This document shows, piece by piece, positions 1 to 6,462 of a DNA stretch of 14,595 nt (the first letter of the stretch is position 1; each line of letters opens with the position of its first letter). Below the pieces are notes generated by a model. It saw only the letters and a program-made list of their open reading frames with translations, was not told where the DNA came from and ran no database searches. The position numbers and the translations under genes are program-made. The DNA lies in contig JAJSZO010000042.1 of NCBI GenBank assembly GCA_030262795.1, positions 1 through 14,595 on the forward strand, written 5' to 3'. The DNA comes from Deltaproteobacteria bacterium. Lineage in GTDB: Bacteria > Desulfobacterota > Desulfobacteria > Desulfobacterales > ETH-SRB1.

Positions 1-50
1 AAATTGTCCCGCTTTAAGTTGATATCCTTATTTTATAACTGCCTGAACTG

Positions 51-551
51 TTAGAATTTTTTTAGTAATTTTAATTTAGAATCATCTTCATCCGATATTT
101 CCATACTTTCTTTTCCTATTTCAAGAAGTTTTGAATGAGCCTCTATTACAGAGCTGATTTGAACTTCGATTTGCATGCGCTGCCTTTTAAGCTCAACTAT
201 ATCTTCATGCAACTGCGCCAGCCTGTTATGTGCTCTGTTGAGTATTTTTTCCGCTCTGACCTCTGCGTCAGCTATGATTAATTCAGCCGATTTCCGAGCA
301 TTTTCTTGCATCTGCTCAAGAACTTTTTGAGAATTAAGCATAGCACGCTTAAAGGTTTCTTCGCGTTCCTTATACCCCTGGCTTTCAAGCTTTAGCCTTC
401 TAACGTTTTCGTGAAGGTTCTCGTTTTCTTGCCTCAATGAAGCAAAAGCATCGGCCACTTGTTCAAGAAATTTATCTACCTCATGGATATCAAATCCTCT
501 AAATTTAACCTTGAACTGTTGTTGTTGAATATCAAGTGGTGTAGTTTTCAT
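51..551 (-). CDS. divIVA: DivIVA-domain coiled-coil protein
   Basis: A 166-residue protein of the DivIVA/GpsB type, a cytoplasmic coiled-coil family that recognises curved membrane at poles or division sites and recruits partners. Residues about 5-45 carry the N-terminal signature: TPLDIQQQQFKVKFRGFD, then HEVDKFLEQV, with the F-x-x-x-x-R-G-[FY]-[DN] core that leads into the first coiled coil. Residues about 45-150 are almost uninterrupted charged heptads (RQENENLHENVRRLK, then EVRAEKILNRAHNRLAQL), so a long parallel coiled coil is expected. The tail is acidic then basic and has no recognisable domain. The start at 551 is preceded by a GGTGAG ribosome site. The gene points the same way as yggT, in keeping with the frequent proC/yggT/divIVA grouping in bacteria. 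The family call is firm. The precise role in a Gram-negative cell is unknown. Confidence 0.9.
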   Translation of the reverse strand: MKTTPLDIQQQQFKVKFRGFDIHEVDKFLEQVADAFASLRQENENLHENVRRLKLESQGYKEREETFKRAMLNSQKVLEQMQENARKSAELIIADAEVRAEKILNRAHNRLAQLHEDIVELKRQRMQIEVQISSVIEAHSKLLEIGKESMEISDEDDSKLKLLKKF

Positions 552-566
552 TATATCTCACCCTGT

Positions 567-723
567 AGAGCCAATCTCAAAACGTCACATTTTGCTCAAT
601 CTCTGCGTCAGTCTCTAATTTTAATCCTCGAAATACTCAATGTATTCCTGTGGTTAAACCTGATTTAAAATTTGATCACCTTCCTTGATCTTGAACAAAC
701 TGAAACGTTTTAAAACCGGCTCT
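567..723. repeat. Intergenic palindromic repeat, family 2, copy A
   Basis: Imperfect outer inverted repeat: the left end at 567 (AGAGCC...AAAACGT) pairs with the right end at 723 (ACGTTTT...GGCTCT). The core from 597 to about 698 aligns with 5486 to about 5574. It shares CAATCTCTGCGTCAG, TTTTAATCCTC and CAATGTATTCCTG. It fills the space between yggT and divIVA. The shared core with different outer ends argues for a mobile or amplified intergenic element, not a gene. Confidence 0.7.
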
Positions 724-726
724 GTA

Positions 727-1026
727 TTATAATAAATTAGCAGACAGTCTCATCAAGCTGTTTACAACAAAGCTTCGCAAGAACATCACTCCAAGCAGAA
801 CAATAATTGGAGAGAAATCCATACCTCCAAAATTAAGTGGTATTAATGCACGAATGCGAGATAAAACAGGTTCCGTAACATTATTGATAAAACGGACAAT
901 AGGATTGAAGGGATCCGGGCTGACCCAGGACAGTATTGCTCTTCCTATAATAATCCACATAAATATAAGTAAAACAAGGTCAAGAATCTTTGCAATTGCC
1001 ATAAACAGATATCCAATTATATACAT
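727..1026 (-). CDS. yggT: YggT family integral membrane protein
   Basis: A 99-residue protein of the YggT family (Pfam YGGT), small inner-membrane proteins usually found beside proC or divIVA, with a proposed link to osmotic tolerance or division. There are two hydrophobic blocks, residues about 4-27 and 70-95. They flank the conserved amphipathic stretch with WVSPDPFNPIVRFI and EPVLSRIRALIP. A longer reading starting at 1092 is possible, but its first 22 codons run into repeat copy 1 (1053-1250). The ATG at 1026 begins where family homology starts (MYIIGYLF) and has AAGAGG 9 bases upstream, so I chose it. The repeat ends about 27 bp upstream of this start, so the promoter must lie in or beyond the repeat. 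The family call is confident. No exact biochemical function is established. Confidence 0.88.
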   Translation of the reverse strand: MYIIGYLFMAIAKILDLVLLIFMWIIIGRAILSWVSPDPFNPIVRFINNVTEPVLSRIRALIPLNFGGMDFSPIIVLLGVMFLRSFVVNSLMRLSANLL

Positions 1027-1052
1027 AAATGCAGGCCTCTTATTTGTTATAA

Positions 1053-1250
1053 TAAGGAACGTGGACGAAATAACTTCCACAAGTAGGCGCATAGATTTGG
1101 GTCAGGTTTGTTCGATCTGCAATCACAAAAGTTGAAGGAATAGCGAGCTATTTCAATATTTTTGTGCCTATTTCAAATCGGGCAGATCGGGCAAATATGA
1201 CCTGAAGCTGTGATGCATAGTTGTGGAAGTTATTTTGTCCACGTTTCTAA
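1053..1250. mobile_element. MITE-like palindromic element, family 1, copy 1 (near-complete)
   Basis: About 198 bp with roughly 30-bp terminal inverted repeats. The left end has AAGGAACGTGGACGAAAT; the right end is its near reverse complement, ATTTTGTCCACGTTTCT. Only about 3 of 30 terminal positions differ. The centre holds a hairpin (CACAAAAGTTGAA against TTCAATATTTTTGTG) around ATAGCGAGCTAT. No ORF of note lies inside, as expected for a non-autonomous element. It is in the opposite orientation to copy 3 and lies just upstream of yggT. Confidence 0.85.
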
Positions 1251-1325
1251 ATAGTGTATCAAAAAAATAGATAGAAAATCTAAATATATTCTTAAAGATA
1301 AGTCAAGATATTTCATGTAAAAGCA

Positions 1326-1355
1326 TTGACACATCAAAGGTACAATCGTTACAAC
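1326..1355 (+). promoter_or_regulatory. Candidate sigma70-type promoter for proC
   Basis: A perfect -35 hexamer TTGACA at 1326-1331 is followed after 18 bases by TACAAC at 1350-1355, a 4/6 match to TATAAT. It lies about 80 bp upstream of proC, outside repeat copy 1. This is sequence match only. Confidence 0.4.
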
Positions 1356-1434
1356 TTGGTCTCTATGTATAGCGAAAATATATAACCGTTCATCGTTCAC
1401 GGCTTACGTCACGGTTTACAGTTAAGGAGGCAAT

Positions 1435-2286
1435 ATGTCGAAAATTAACAAGAAAATTGGTTTTATTGGTGCCGGAAACATGGGAGAAGCTTTCGTGGGC
1501 GCTCTTATCCGGACCGGAATTTTTTCTCCGTCAATGATTTATACAAGTGATATAAGTGAAAAGCGGCTTGATATTCTTAATAAGAATTATGGCATTTCTG
1601 TAATGAAAGATAATTTTAAAGTTTTTTCAGAATGCGGGATAGTAGTTATTGCTGTAAAACCTCAACATATATATCAGGTTCTTTCACAAATCTCTGAGCA
1701 TGAAGGCTACCGGATATCGGATCGAAAGATAGTTATTTCTATTGCAGCGGGAATTCCTTTGCGTAAAATTGAAGATTTGCTTTATAATTCTCTTAATAAT
1801 GAATCCAGAGAAAGACTGCCGATAATAAGAGTAATGCCAAATACGCCAGCCCTGGTCCTGGCAGGAATATCCGGAATGAGTGCCAATAAATATGCCGGAT
1901 CGGAAGATGTGAAAACAATAAAGATAATTCTAAAGGCTATCGGCAGAGTAATTGAATTTAAAGAAGAAGATCTGGATGCAGTGACCGCTCTTTCCGGATC
2001 AGGGCCCGCGTATGTTTTTTATATTGTTGAAGCTATGATAGAGGGAGGTATCAAAGTCGGGCTAGAGCCGGATAAGGCTGCCATGCTAACAGTTGCAACT
2101 ATATGGGGTGCCCTTAAACTCATGGAAGAAAGCAATGAATCGCCTGAAATCCTTCGTAGAAAAGTGACTTCTCCCGGTGGTACTACTGAAGCAGCGTTTA
2201 AAATTTTGGAAAAAAATAGAGTTAAACAAAATATAATAGAGGCCATTGAGGCAGCCGCAAGACGCTCAAAAGAGTTAAGCAGATAG
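1435..2286 (+). CDS. proC: Pyrroline-5-carboxylate reductase
   Basis: A 283-residue ProC, which reduces 1-pyrroline-5-carboxylate to L-proline with NAD(P)H, the last step of proline synthesis, in the cytoplasm. The N-terminal Rossmann fold has the dinucleotide motif GAGNMG at residues 12-17. The C-terminal dimerisation and substrate domain has the family signature SGSGPAYVFYIVEAMIEGG (from about residue 187) followed by VTSPGGTTEAAFKIL. Length is normal for the family. A strong AAGGAGG site at 1424-1430 sits only 4 bases before the ATG and fixes the start. A promoter-like pair lies about 80 bp upstream. The gene is divergent from yggT and divIVA. All conserved blocks are present and the frame is intact. 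Confidence 0.97.
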   Translation: MSKINKKIGFIGAGNMGEAFVGALIRTGIFSPSMIYTSDISEKRLDILNKNYGISVMKDNFKVFSECGIVVIAVKPQHIYQVLSQISEHEGYRISDRKIVISIAAGIPLRKIEDLLYNSLNNESRERLPIIRVMPNTPALVLAGISGMSANKYAGSEDVKTIKIILKAIGRVIEFKEEDLDAVTALSGSGPAYVFYIVEAMIEGGIKVGLEPDKAAMLTVATIWGALKLMEESNESPEILRRKVTSPGGTTEAAFKILEKNRVKQNIIEAIEAAARRSKELSR

Positions 2287-2322
2287 GTGTTTGAAGGTAG
2301 GAAGGCTGAAGGCTGAAGGTGA

Positions 2323-2345
2323 TCTGAACGGGGTTTCCGTTCAGA
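2323..2345. other. 9-bp hairpin between convergent genes
   Basis: TCTGAACGG pairs perfectly with CCGTTCAGA around a GGTTT loop. It lies between the end of proC and the end of the minus-strand gene at 2352. No T-run follows on either side, so it is at best a weak bidirectional terminator or 3'-end stabiliser. A GAAGGCTGAAGGCTGAAGG tandem lies just before it. Confidence 0.5.
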
Positions 2346-2351
2346 CGCTAA

Positions 2352-2597
2352 TTAATGAGTATATCTTTTTATCAGGCGTATTGAAATAGAGGCTATTACC
2401 CATGCGCTCATTGCTACAAGAAGAACAGGCACCCAAATATGTTCATTATACTCTATTTTTTCAAGCGCTTCAACTATGCCGACAATACCAAACAGCAATA
2501 TACCAAGCATGAATAAAATAACTGTAAAACATGCTTTTCCAGCGTCATACCACGGCACTATTACTTTTCTGAATAAGGGATTTTGGTCAAGGGGCAT
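2352..2597 (-). CDS. Small two-helix membrane protein, unknown function
   Basis: An 81-residue protein I do not recognise by name. After a polar N-terminus containing a PLFRKVIVPWYD segment, residues about 22-45 form a strongly hydrophobic helix (CFTVILFMLGILLFGIVGI). A second helix spans about 54-75 (WVPVLLVAMSAWVIASISI). The protein ends in the basic stretch RLIKRYTH. It therefore probably spans the inner membrane twice, with both ends in the cytoplasm by the positive-inside rule. The start at 2597 is supported by GGAG about 9 bases upstream on the minus strand. Codon use and the clean start suggest a real gene. It is convergent with proC and divergent from the ChaN-like gene, so it is probably transcribed alone. 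No function is inferred. Confidence 0.7.
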   Translation of the reverse strand: MPLDQNPLFRKVIVPWYDAGKACFTVILFMLGILLFGIVGIVEALEKIEYNEHIWVPVLLVAMSAWVIASISIRLIKRYTH

Positions 2598-2670
2598 ATT
2601 TTATTTCTCCGTAAATTAAACATAACATACAATTGATTAATTGATCAAGGTATTGGTGTGGAATTAAATT

Positions 2671-3609
2671 ATGACAAAAGTAAATCTGACAAATAGATGG
2701 TTAATTAATTTTTTTTTCTTCAGCGTATTTTTTGGAAATATTTGGGGGTGTGCTTTGTCTCCGGAGAAACTTTTAATAAAAGATATATCAAAATCATTTG
2801 ACGCAGGAACTATCGTTTCTGCAGAAACAGGCAAGCCGGTATCTTATGAACATCTTATTAATGATCTTAACGGGGTTCAGGTAATTTATGTCGGGGAAAG
2901 GCATAATAACCAGTCACATCATGCTATACAGCTCGGGTTAATAAAAGAGCTTTTCAAGTCGCATCCATATATTTCTGTGGGCATGGAGGCTTTTGATCAA
3001 TCATACCGTCAAGTCCTGTATCTTTGGTCTGACGGTGAATTGAGTGAAAAAGAATTTATGGAAAAGACGCACTGGTATGCCAACTGGAAATTTGATTTTG
3101 AATTATATAAGGATATTTTGTTTTTTATAAAGGATAACAAGATAAGACTATTTGGTCTTAATATACCGTTCCATATTCCATCCAAAATAGCTATTGGAGG
3201 AATTGAGAGCCTTTCTGACGATGAGAAGAAACACCTTCCAAAAGAAATAGATACCTCAAACGCTGACCATAAGGCCTATGTAGAAAAAATATTCAAGAAA
3301 CACAAGGTCAGGGGAAGGGAAAAGTTTGATAATTTCTACATAACCCAATGTGTGTGGGAAGAGATAATGGCTGAATCAATCTCACAAAATTTGAAGGGAA
3401 ATCCAATAATAGTACTTGTTGGAAATGGCCATATTGTGCATAAATTCGGAATTCCGGACAGAGCATTCCGCCGCACCGGAGCTTCATTCAAAACTATTTT
3501 TCTTGTACCGGCAGGAAGTGAAGCAGAGCTTTCTTTCGCGGATTATATATGGGTGACTTCTTCGATTAATAAGCATCATATGGGAGGCAGCCCTCATGGT
3601 CACAGATAA
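2671..3609 (+). CDS. ChaN family (DUF399) lipoprotein
   Basis: A 312-residue protein related to ChaN, a family of iron-regulated or haem-binding lipoproteins (Cofac_haem_bdg/DUF399). Residues 4-26 form a signal peptide with a poly-Phe core, ending in a lipobox-like IWGC with Cys27. The W at -2 is unusual, so lipidation is likely but not certain. The mature domain starts around residue 65 with VQVIYVGERHNNQSHH (Glu76, His78, His83, His84), then GMEAFDQSYRQVLYLW, and near the C-terminus VGNGHIVHKFGIPDRAFRR. These are the conserved blocks of the family. The tail is His-rich (HHMGGSPHGHR). The start has no strong ribosome site but begins exactly at the signal peptide. Its neighbours give no functional hint. 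The family call is firm; the haem role is taken from relatives. Confidence 0.85.
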   Translation: MTKVNLTNRWLINFFFFSVFFGNIWGCALSPEKLLIKDISKSFDAGTIVSAETGKPVSYEHLINDLNGVQVIYVGERHNNQSHHAIQLGLIKELFKSHPYISVGMEAFDQSYRQVLYLWSDGELSEKEFMEKTHWYANWKFDFELYKDILFFIKDNKIRLFGLNIPFHIPSKIAIGGIESLSDDEKKHLPKEIDTSNADHKAYVEKIFKKHKVRGREKFDNFYITQCVWEEIMAESISQNLKGNPIIVLVGNGHIVHKFGIPDRAFRRTGASFKTIFLVPAGSEAELSFADYIWVTSSINKHHMGGSPHGHR

Positions 3610-3634
3610 TTTGTATTCACCAATCCCAATTCCT

Positions 3635-3775
3635 GGTAGTCTCTACAAAACAGTAGGGGTAACTTTTTGCTCTTTGCAAAACCTTGATTTTACTGAAACA
3701 GGATTTTGAGTATGGGGAAAATGACTGGTATAACTTACTGATTTTATTAACCCCCATTGCTTTGTAGGGACTACC
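3635..3775. repeat. 141-bp inverted-repeat element (single copy here)
   Basis: GGTAGTCTCTACAAAACAG at 3635 is mirrored by CTTTGTAGGGACTACC ending at 3775. The roughly 28-bp arms extend into GGGGTAA / TTAACCCCC with few mismatches. A small inner hairpin (TTTTGC...GCAAAA) lies at about 3665. There is no ORF inside. It is flanked directly by repeat copy 2. It looks like a MITE or a very long 3'-end hairpin of the chaN transcript. Confidence 0.65.
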
Positions 3776-3782
3776 GAACAGT

Positions 3783-3887
3783 TCTATTCCATCAACTTTT
3801 GTGATCTGAGCCTATATTTGAGATTTGGGCAAATTCGACCCAAATCTGTGCGCCTACTTGGGGAAGTTAATTCGTCCACGTTCCTAA
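3783..3887. mobile_element. MITE-like element, family 1, copy 2 (half copy)
   Basis: The right half aligns with copy 3: CTATTCCATCAACTTTTGTG, then GACCCAAATCTGTGCGCC, then the terminus TTCGTCCACGTTCCTAA ending at 3887. The left half is missing. The segment includes a perfect 9-bp hairpin at 3821-3847 (AGATTTGGG / CCCAAATCT), partly built from an insertion not found in copy 3. It ends about 45 bp before the TPP aptamer. Confidence 0.8.
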
Positions 3888-3931
3888 ATAATGCTTGATT
3901 ATATAAAATAGTTGGGTTAATAAATATAACT

Positions 3932-4006
3932 ATTGCAGGGGTGCCTGTCCGGCTGAGAAAATACCCTTTGAACCTGACCTGGATTATACCAGCGTAGGGA
4001 GCGGAA
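3932..4006 (+). ncRNA. TPP riboswitch (THI element) aptamer
   Basis: The conserved thiamine pyrophosphate aptamer is easy to read: GGGGTGCC at 3938, GGCTGAGA at 3951-3958 with ATACCC after it (the pyrimidine-sensing helix), then TTGAACCTGA, CTGG and ACCAGCGTAGGGA ending near 4001 (the pyrophosphate-sensing arm). P3 is minimal (GCC-TGTCC-GGC). P1 is short and partly G-U. It lies just upstream of thiD-thiN and an intrinsic terminator, so TPP binding is expected to lower expression. A possible promoter (TTGATT at 3895, weak -10 near 3918) would start transcription just before the aptamer. Confidence 0.95.
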
Positions 4007-4033
4007 ACTAAAATTTCTTATGTTTTTATTTTC

Positions 4034-4079
4034 AAAGGGCCGTATCTCCAGCAAGGAAGGTATAGGCCTTTTTTGTTTT
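4034..4079 (+). terminator. Intrinsic terminator of the TPP riboswitch expression platform
   Basis: AAAGGGCCGTATCTCC pairs with GGAAGGTATAGGCCTTT across an AGCAA loop, with one bulged G and small internal mismatches. A run of Ts, one G, then four more Ts follows. It lies 28 bases after the aptamer and 25 before the thiD start, which suggests control by transcription termination. I could not identify a convincing antiterminator helix by eye. Confidence 0.8.
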
Positions 4080-4104
4080 ATAGAAATTGTCAGGGAGATA
4101 AATA

Positions 4105-5454
4105 ATGGGCGTTATTAGAGTCCTGACCATCGCCGGATCGGATTCAGGCGGAGGAGCAGGGATACAGGCAGATTTGAAGACTATCACCGTCCTGGGCGGA
4201 TTTGGGATGAGCGTCATAACTGCTTTGACCGCTCAAAATACCCTTGGCGTACAGGGAGTTTATGAGGTCCCTGAAGATTTTGTAGAAAAGCAGTTTGATT
4301 CCGTAGCTACAGATATAGGAATTGATGCAGCCAAAACCGGAATGCTGGCCAATCCCAGGATAATAAGAGTAGTTGTTAGAAAATTACGGCAATATGGAAT
4401 AAATAATCTCGTTGTAGATCCTGTAATGGTGGCAAAAGGAGGGGCTTCGCTTATAGCAAATGAAGCAAAAGAATCCCTGATAGAAGAACTTTTGCCTCTA
4501 TCTCTTGTAATTACACCAAATATTCCCGAAGCTGAAGAACTAACTAAAATCAAGATATCATCTATTGACGATATGAAGAAATCAGCCGAGATTATCTGCG
4601 GGTTAGGGGCAAAAAACGTAGTTGTAAAGGGTGGACATCTTTCCGGTAATCCTGTGGACATTTTGTATGATGGAAAAAACTTTTACGAGTTTATTGCTGA
4701 GAGGATAGATACGAAAAATACTCATGGTACCGGATGCACATTTTCCGCTGCTATTGCTACAAAGCTTGCTGAAGGAAAATCTGTTTTTGAAGCAGTAAAA
4801 ACAGCAAAAGAATACATAACTACAGCCATACGGTTTTCTTTGAATATAGGCGGCGGACATGGTCCGACAAACCACATGGCCCATGTTTTACAGGAAAGTA
4901 ACCGATATAACTGCATTCAAAAGCTTAAGACTGCCCTGCAAAGATTAAATACTGAAAAATGCGGAAATATTATTCCCGAAGTACAATCAAACTTAGCTTA
5001 TGCGCTACCTTATGCAAACAAGACAGAAGACATTGCAGCTATACCTGGGCGAATTATCAAGATTGGAGAAGAAACCGGAACTTTTGGCGATCCCGCTTTT
5101 GGAGCTTCCAGTCATATTGCCGATATAATTCTGAGTACCATGAAATATAATGCAAACTACCGATGCGCTATGAATATAAGGTTTTCCGAAGACATTATCG
5201 GTATATGCGTAGGATTGGGATTTGATGTGGATAATTTTGATCGATCCGGTGAGCCTGATGACACGAAATCTAAAGATAGTCATTCTTTAAAATGGGGAAT
5301 TGATTCCGTTCTTTCAAAGAGAAATTCAATACCTGATATAATTTTTGACCGTGGTGATATGGGAAAGGAACCGATGATAAGAATTATAGGTAAAAAGCCT
5401 GCCGATGTTGTCGACAAGGCGCTAAGTGTATCAAAAAGATTGAAAACTTTGTAA
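4105..5454 (+). CDS. thiDN: Bifunctional HMP-P kinase / thiamine-phosphate synthase (ThiD-ThiN fusion)
   Basis: A 449-residue two-domain enzyme. Residues 1-260 are ThiD, a ribokinase-fold kinase that phosphorylates HMP and HMP-P to HMP-PP. Visible motifs are GSDSGGGAGIQADLKT (11-26), TAQNT (Gln44), KTGM, the anion-hole/catalytic GTGC (208-211) and the terminal GGGHGPTNH. Residues about 265-449 match ThiN, the archaeal-type thiamine-phosphate synthase that replaces ThiE and joins HMP-PP to thiazole phosphate. It has IPGRIIKIG (Arg316) and FGDPAFGASSHIADII (His337), then DIIFDRGDMGKEPMI. The 21-residue Arg-His spacing equals that of the two catalytic residues I recall for archaeal ThiN. AGGGAG at 4092-4097 supports the start. 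It is the first gene after the TPP riboswitch, and no separate thiE is seen. Confidence 0.93.
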   Translation: MGVIRVLTIAGSDSGGGAGIQADLKTITVLGGFGMSVITALTAQNTLGVQGVYEVPEDFVEKQFDSVATDIGIDAAKTGMLANPRIIRVVVRKLRQYGINNLVVDPVMVAKGGASLIANEAKESLIEELLPLSLVITPNIPEAEELTKIKISSIDDMKKSAEIICGLGAKNVVVKGGHLSGNPVDILYDGKNFYEFIAERIDTKNTHGTGCTFSAAIATKLAEGKSVFEAVKTAKEYITTAIRFSLNIGGGHGPTNHMAHVLQESNRYNCIQKLKTALQRLNTEKCGNIIPEVQSNLAYALPYANKTEDIAAIPGRIIKIGEETGTFGDPAFGASSHIADIILSTMKYNANYRCAMNIRFSEDIIGICVGLGFDVDNFDRSGEPDDTKSKDSHSLKWGIDSVLSKRNSIPDIIFDRGDMGKEPMIRIIGKKPADVVDKALSVSKRLKTL

Positions 5455-5455
5455 C

Positions 5456-5600
5456 TAGTGCCCGAACGAAAACTGTCTTTTTCGCCAATCTCTGCGTCAG
5501 ATCAAAATTTTAATCCTCAAAATACCCAATGTATTCCTGCGGTTAAAATTTTGATCTTCCTTGACCTTGACAAAAAATCCTAGTTTTCGTTCAGGCACTA
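5456..5600. repeat. Intergenic palindromic repeat, family 2, copy B
   Basis: 145 bp with 19-bp terminal inverted repeats: TAGTGCCCGAACGAAAACT at 5456 against AGTTTTCGTTCAGGCACTA ending at 5600, one mismatch. A perfect inner pair, GATCAAAATTTTAA (5500-5513) / TTAAAATTTTGATC (5533-5546), lies within it. Its core matches copy A. It begins two bases after the thiD-thiN stop codon. Confidence 0.8.
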
Positions 5601-5609
5601 ACTAATAAG

Positions 5610-5654
5610 GTAACGGTTTACAGTTTTATGTTTTGATCAACCCTAAACCGTTAC
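5610..5654 (+). promoter_or_regulatory. 11-bp perfect dyad upstream of thi4
   Basis: GTAACGGTTTA (5610-5620) pairs with TAAACCGTTAC (5644-5654) across 23 bases, ending a few bases before the AAGGAG ribosome site of thi4. It could be an mRNA hairpin or an operator. The left arm contains ACGGTTTACAGTT, which also occurs just before the proC ribosome site (1411-1423). Confidence 0.45.
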
Positions 5655-5676
5655 TTAAAAAGGAGTGTTTAACATT

Positions 5677-6462
5677 ATGGCATTGGACGAACTTATAATA
5701 ACCAGAGCAATAATTGACCGTTTTTCACAAAAATTTCTGGAATATACAGAGGTTGATACCGCAATAGTCGGCGGAGGCCCATCCGGACTTATAGCCTCAT
5801 ACTTTCTTGCAAAAGCAGGCAAAAAGGTAGCTCTTTTTGAACGCAAATTAAGCATAGGCGGCGGAATGTGGGGCGGCGGAATGATGTTTAACGAAATAGT
5901 GGTCCAAAAAGAAGGAAAAAAAATACTGGATATATTTGATATCGAAACAAAAGAATATGTTCCGGGATATTTTACAGCAGATGCCGTTGAATGCGTCAGT
6001 ACAATATGTTCATATGCAACCAAGGCCGGGGCAAAAATTTTTAATTGTATGAGTGCCGAAGACGTTGTAATTCGAGAAAATCGCGTTACCGGCCTTGTTA
6101 TTATATGGTCACCTGTGGAAAGTGCAGGGCTTCATGTTGACCCTCTTACAATTAAAGCAAAAAATGTTGTTGAAGCGACCGGCCATGCCACAGAGCTTCT
6201 TCATGTTATTGAGCGAAAGGCAGATATGAAGTTGAATACTGAAACCGGACGCATAATGGGAGAACGGTCAATGTGGGCAGAGAAGGCAGAAGAACTTACA
6301 ATTGAAAATACCAGAGAAATCTGCCCGGGCGTATATGTTGCAGGAATGTCGGCTAATGCAGCTTTTGGAGGTCCCAGAATGGGTCCGATTTTCGGAGGAA
6401 TGCTTCTCTCGGGAAAGAAAACAGCAGAACTGATTATCGCAAAAGGCAAATCTGAAAAATAA
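5677..6462 (+). CDS. thi4: Thi4-type thiazole synthase, sulfide-dependent (His) form
   Basis: A 261-residue flavoprotein-fold enzyme of the Thi4 family, which makes the adenylated thiazole precursor of thiamine from NAD and glycine. The dinucleotide motif is VDTAIVGGGPSG (GGGPSG at 32-37), followed by FERKLSIGGGMWGGGM. The C-terminal FAD-binding motif is GVYVAGMSANAAFGGPRMGP. In the loop where yeast Thi4 has the sulfur-donating Cys, this protein reads SAGLHVDPLTI, with His153. That is the form known from methanogens, which takes sulfur from free sulfide and Fe(II) and can turn over many times. Archaeal relatives are often mislabelled ribulose-1,5-bisphosphate synthetase. I prefer the ATG at 5677 over the GTG at 5665, because that GTG overlaps the AAGGAG ribosome site. 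It sits between thiD-thiN and thiC. Confidence 0.93.
   Translation: MALDELIITRAIIDRFSQKFLEYTEVDTAIVGGGPSGLIASYFLAKAGKKVALFERKLSIGGGMWGGGMMFNEIVVQKEGKKILDIFDIETKEYVPGYFTADAVECVSTICSYATKAGAKIFNCMSAEDVVIRENRVTGLVIIWSPVESAGLHVDPLTIKAKNVVEATGHATELLHVIERKADMKLNTETGRIMGERSMWAEKAEELTIENTREICPGVYVAGMSANAAFGGPRMGPIFGGMLLSGKKTAELIIAKGKSEK

Noticed and set aside
1027..1092. N-terminal extension of YggT
   Set aside because: The extra 22 codons run into the family 1 element, while family homology and a ribosome site fit the ATG at 1026.
854..1135. 93-codon plus-strand frame across yggT and repeat copy 1
   Set aside because: Antisense to yggT and partly read from the repeat; no support for a gene.
2323..2345. 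Hairpin as an intrinsic terminator of proC
   Set aside because: No T-run on either strand. Its TGAACGGAAAC strand loosely resembles the ends of family 2 copy B, but the match is too short to call it a fragment.
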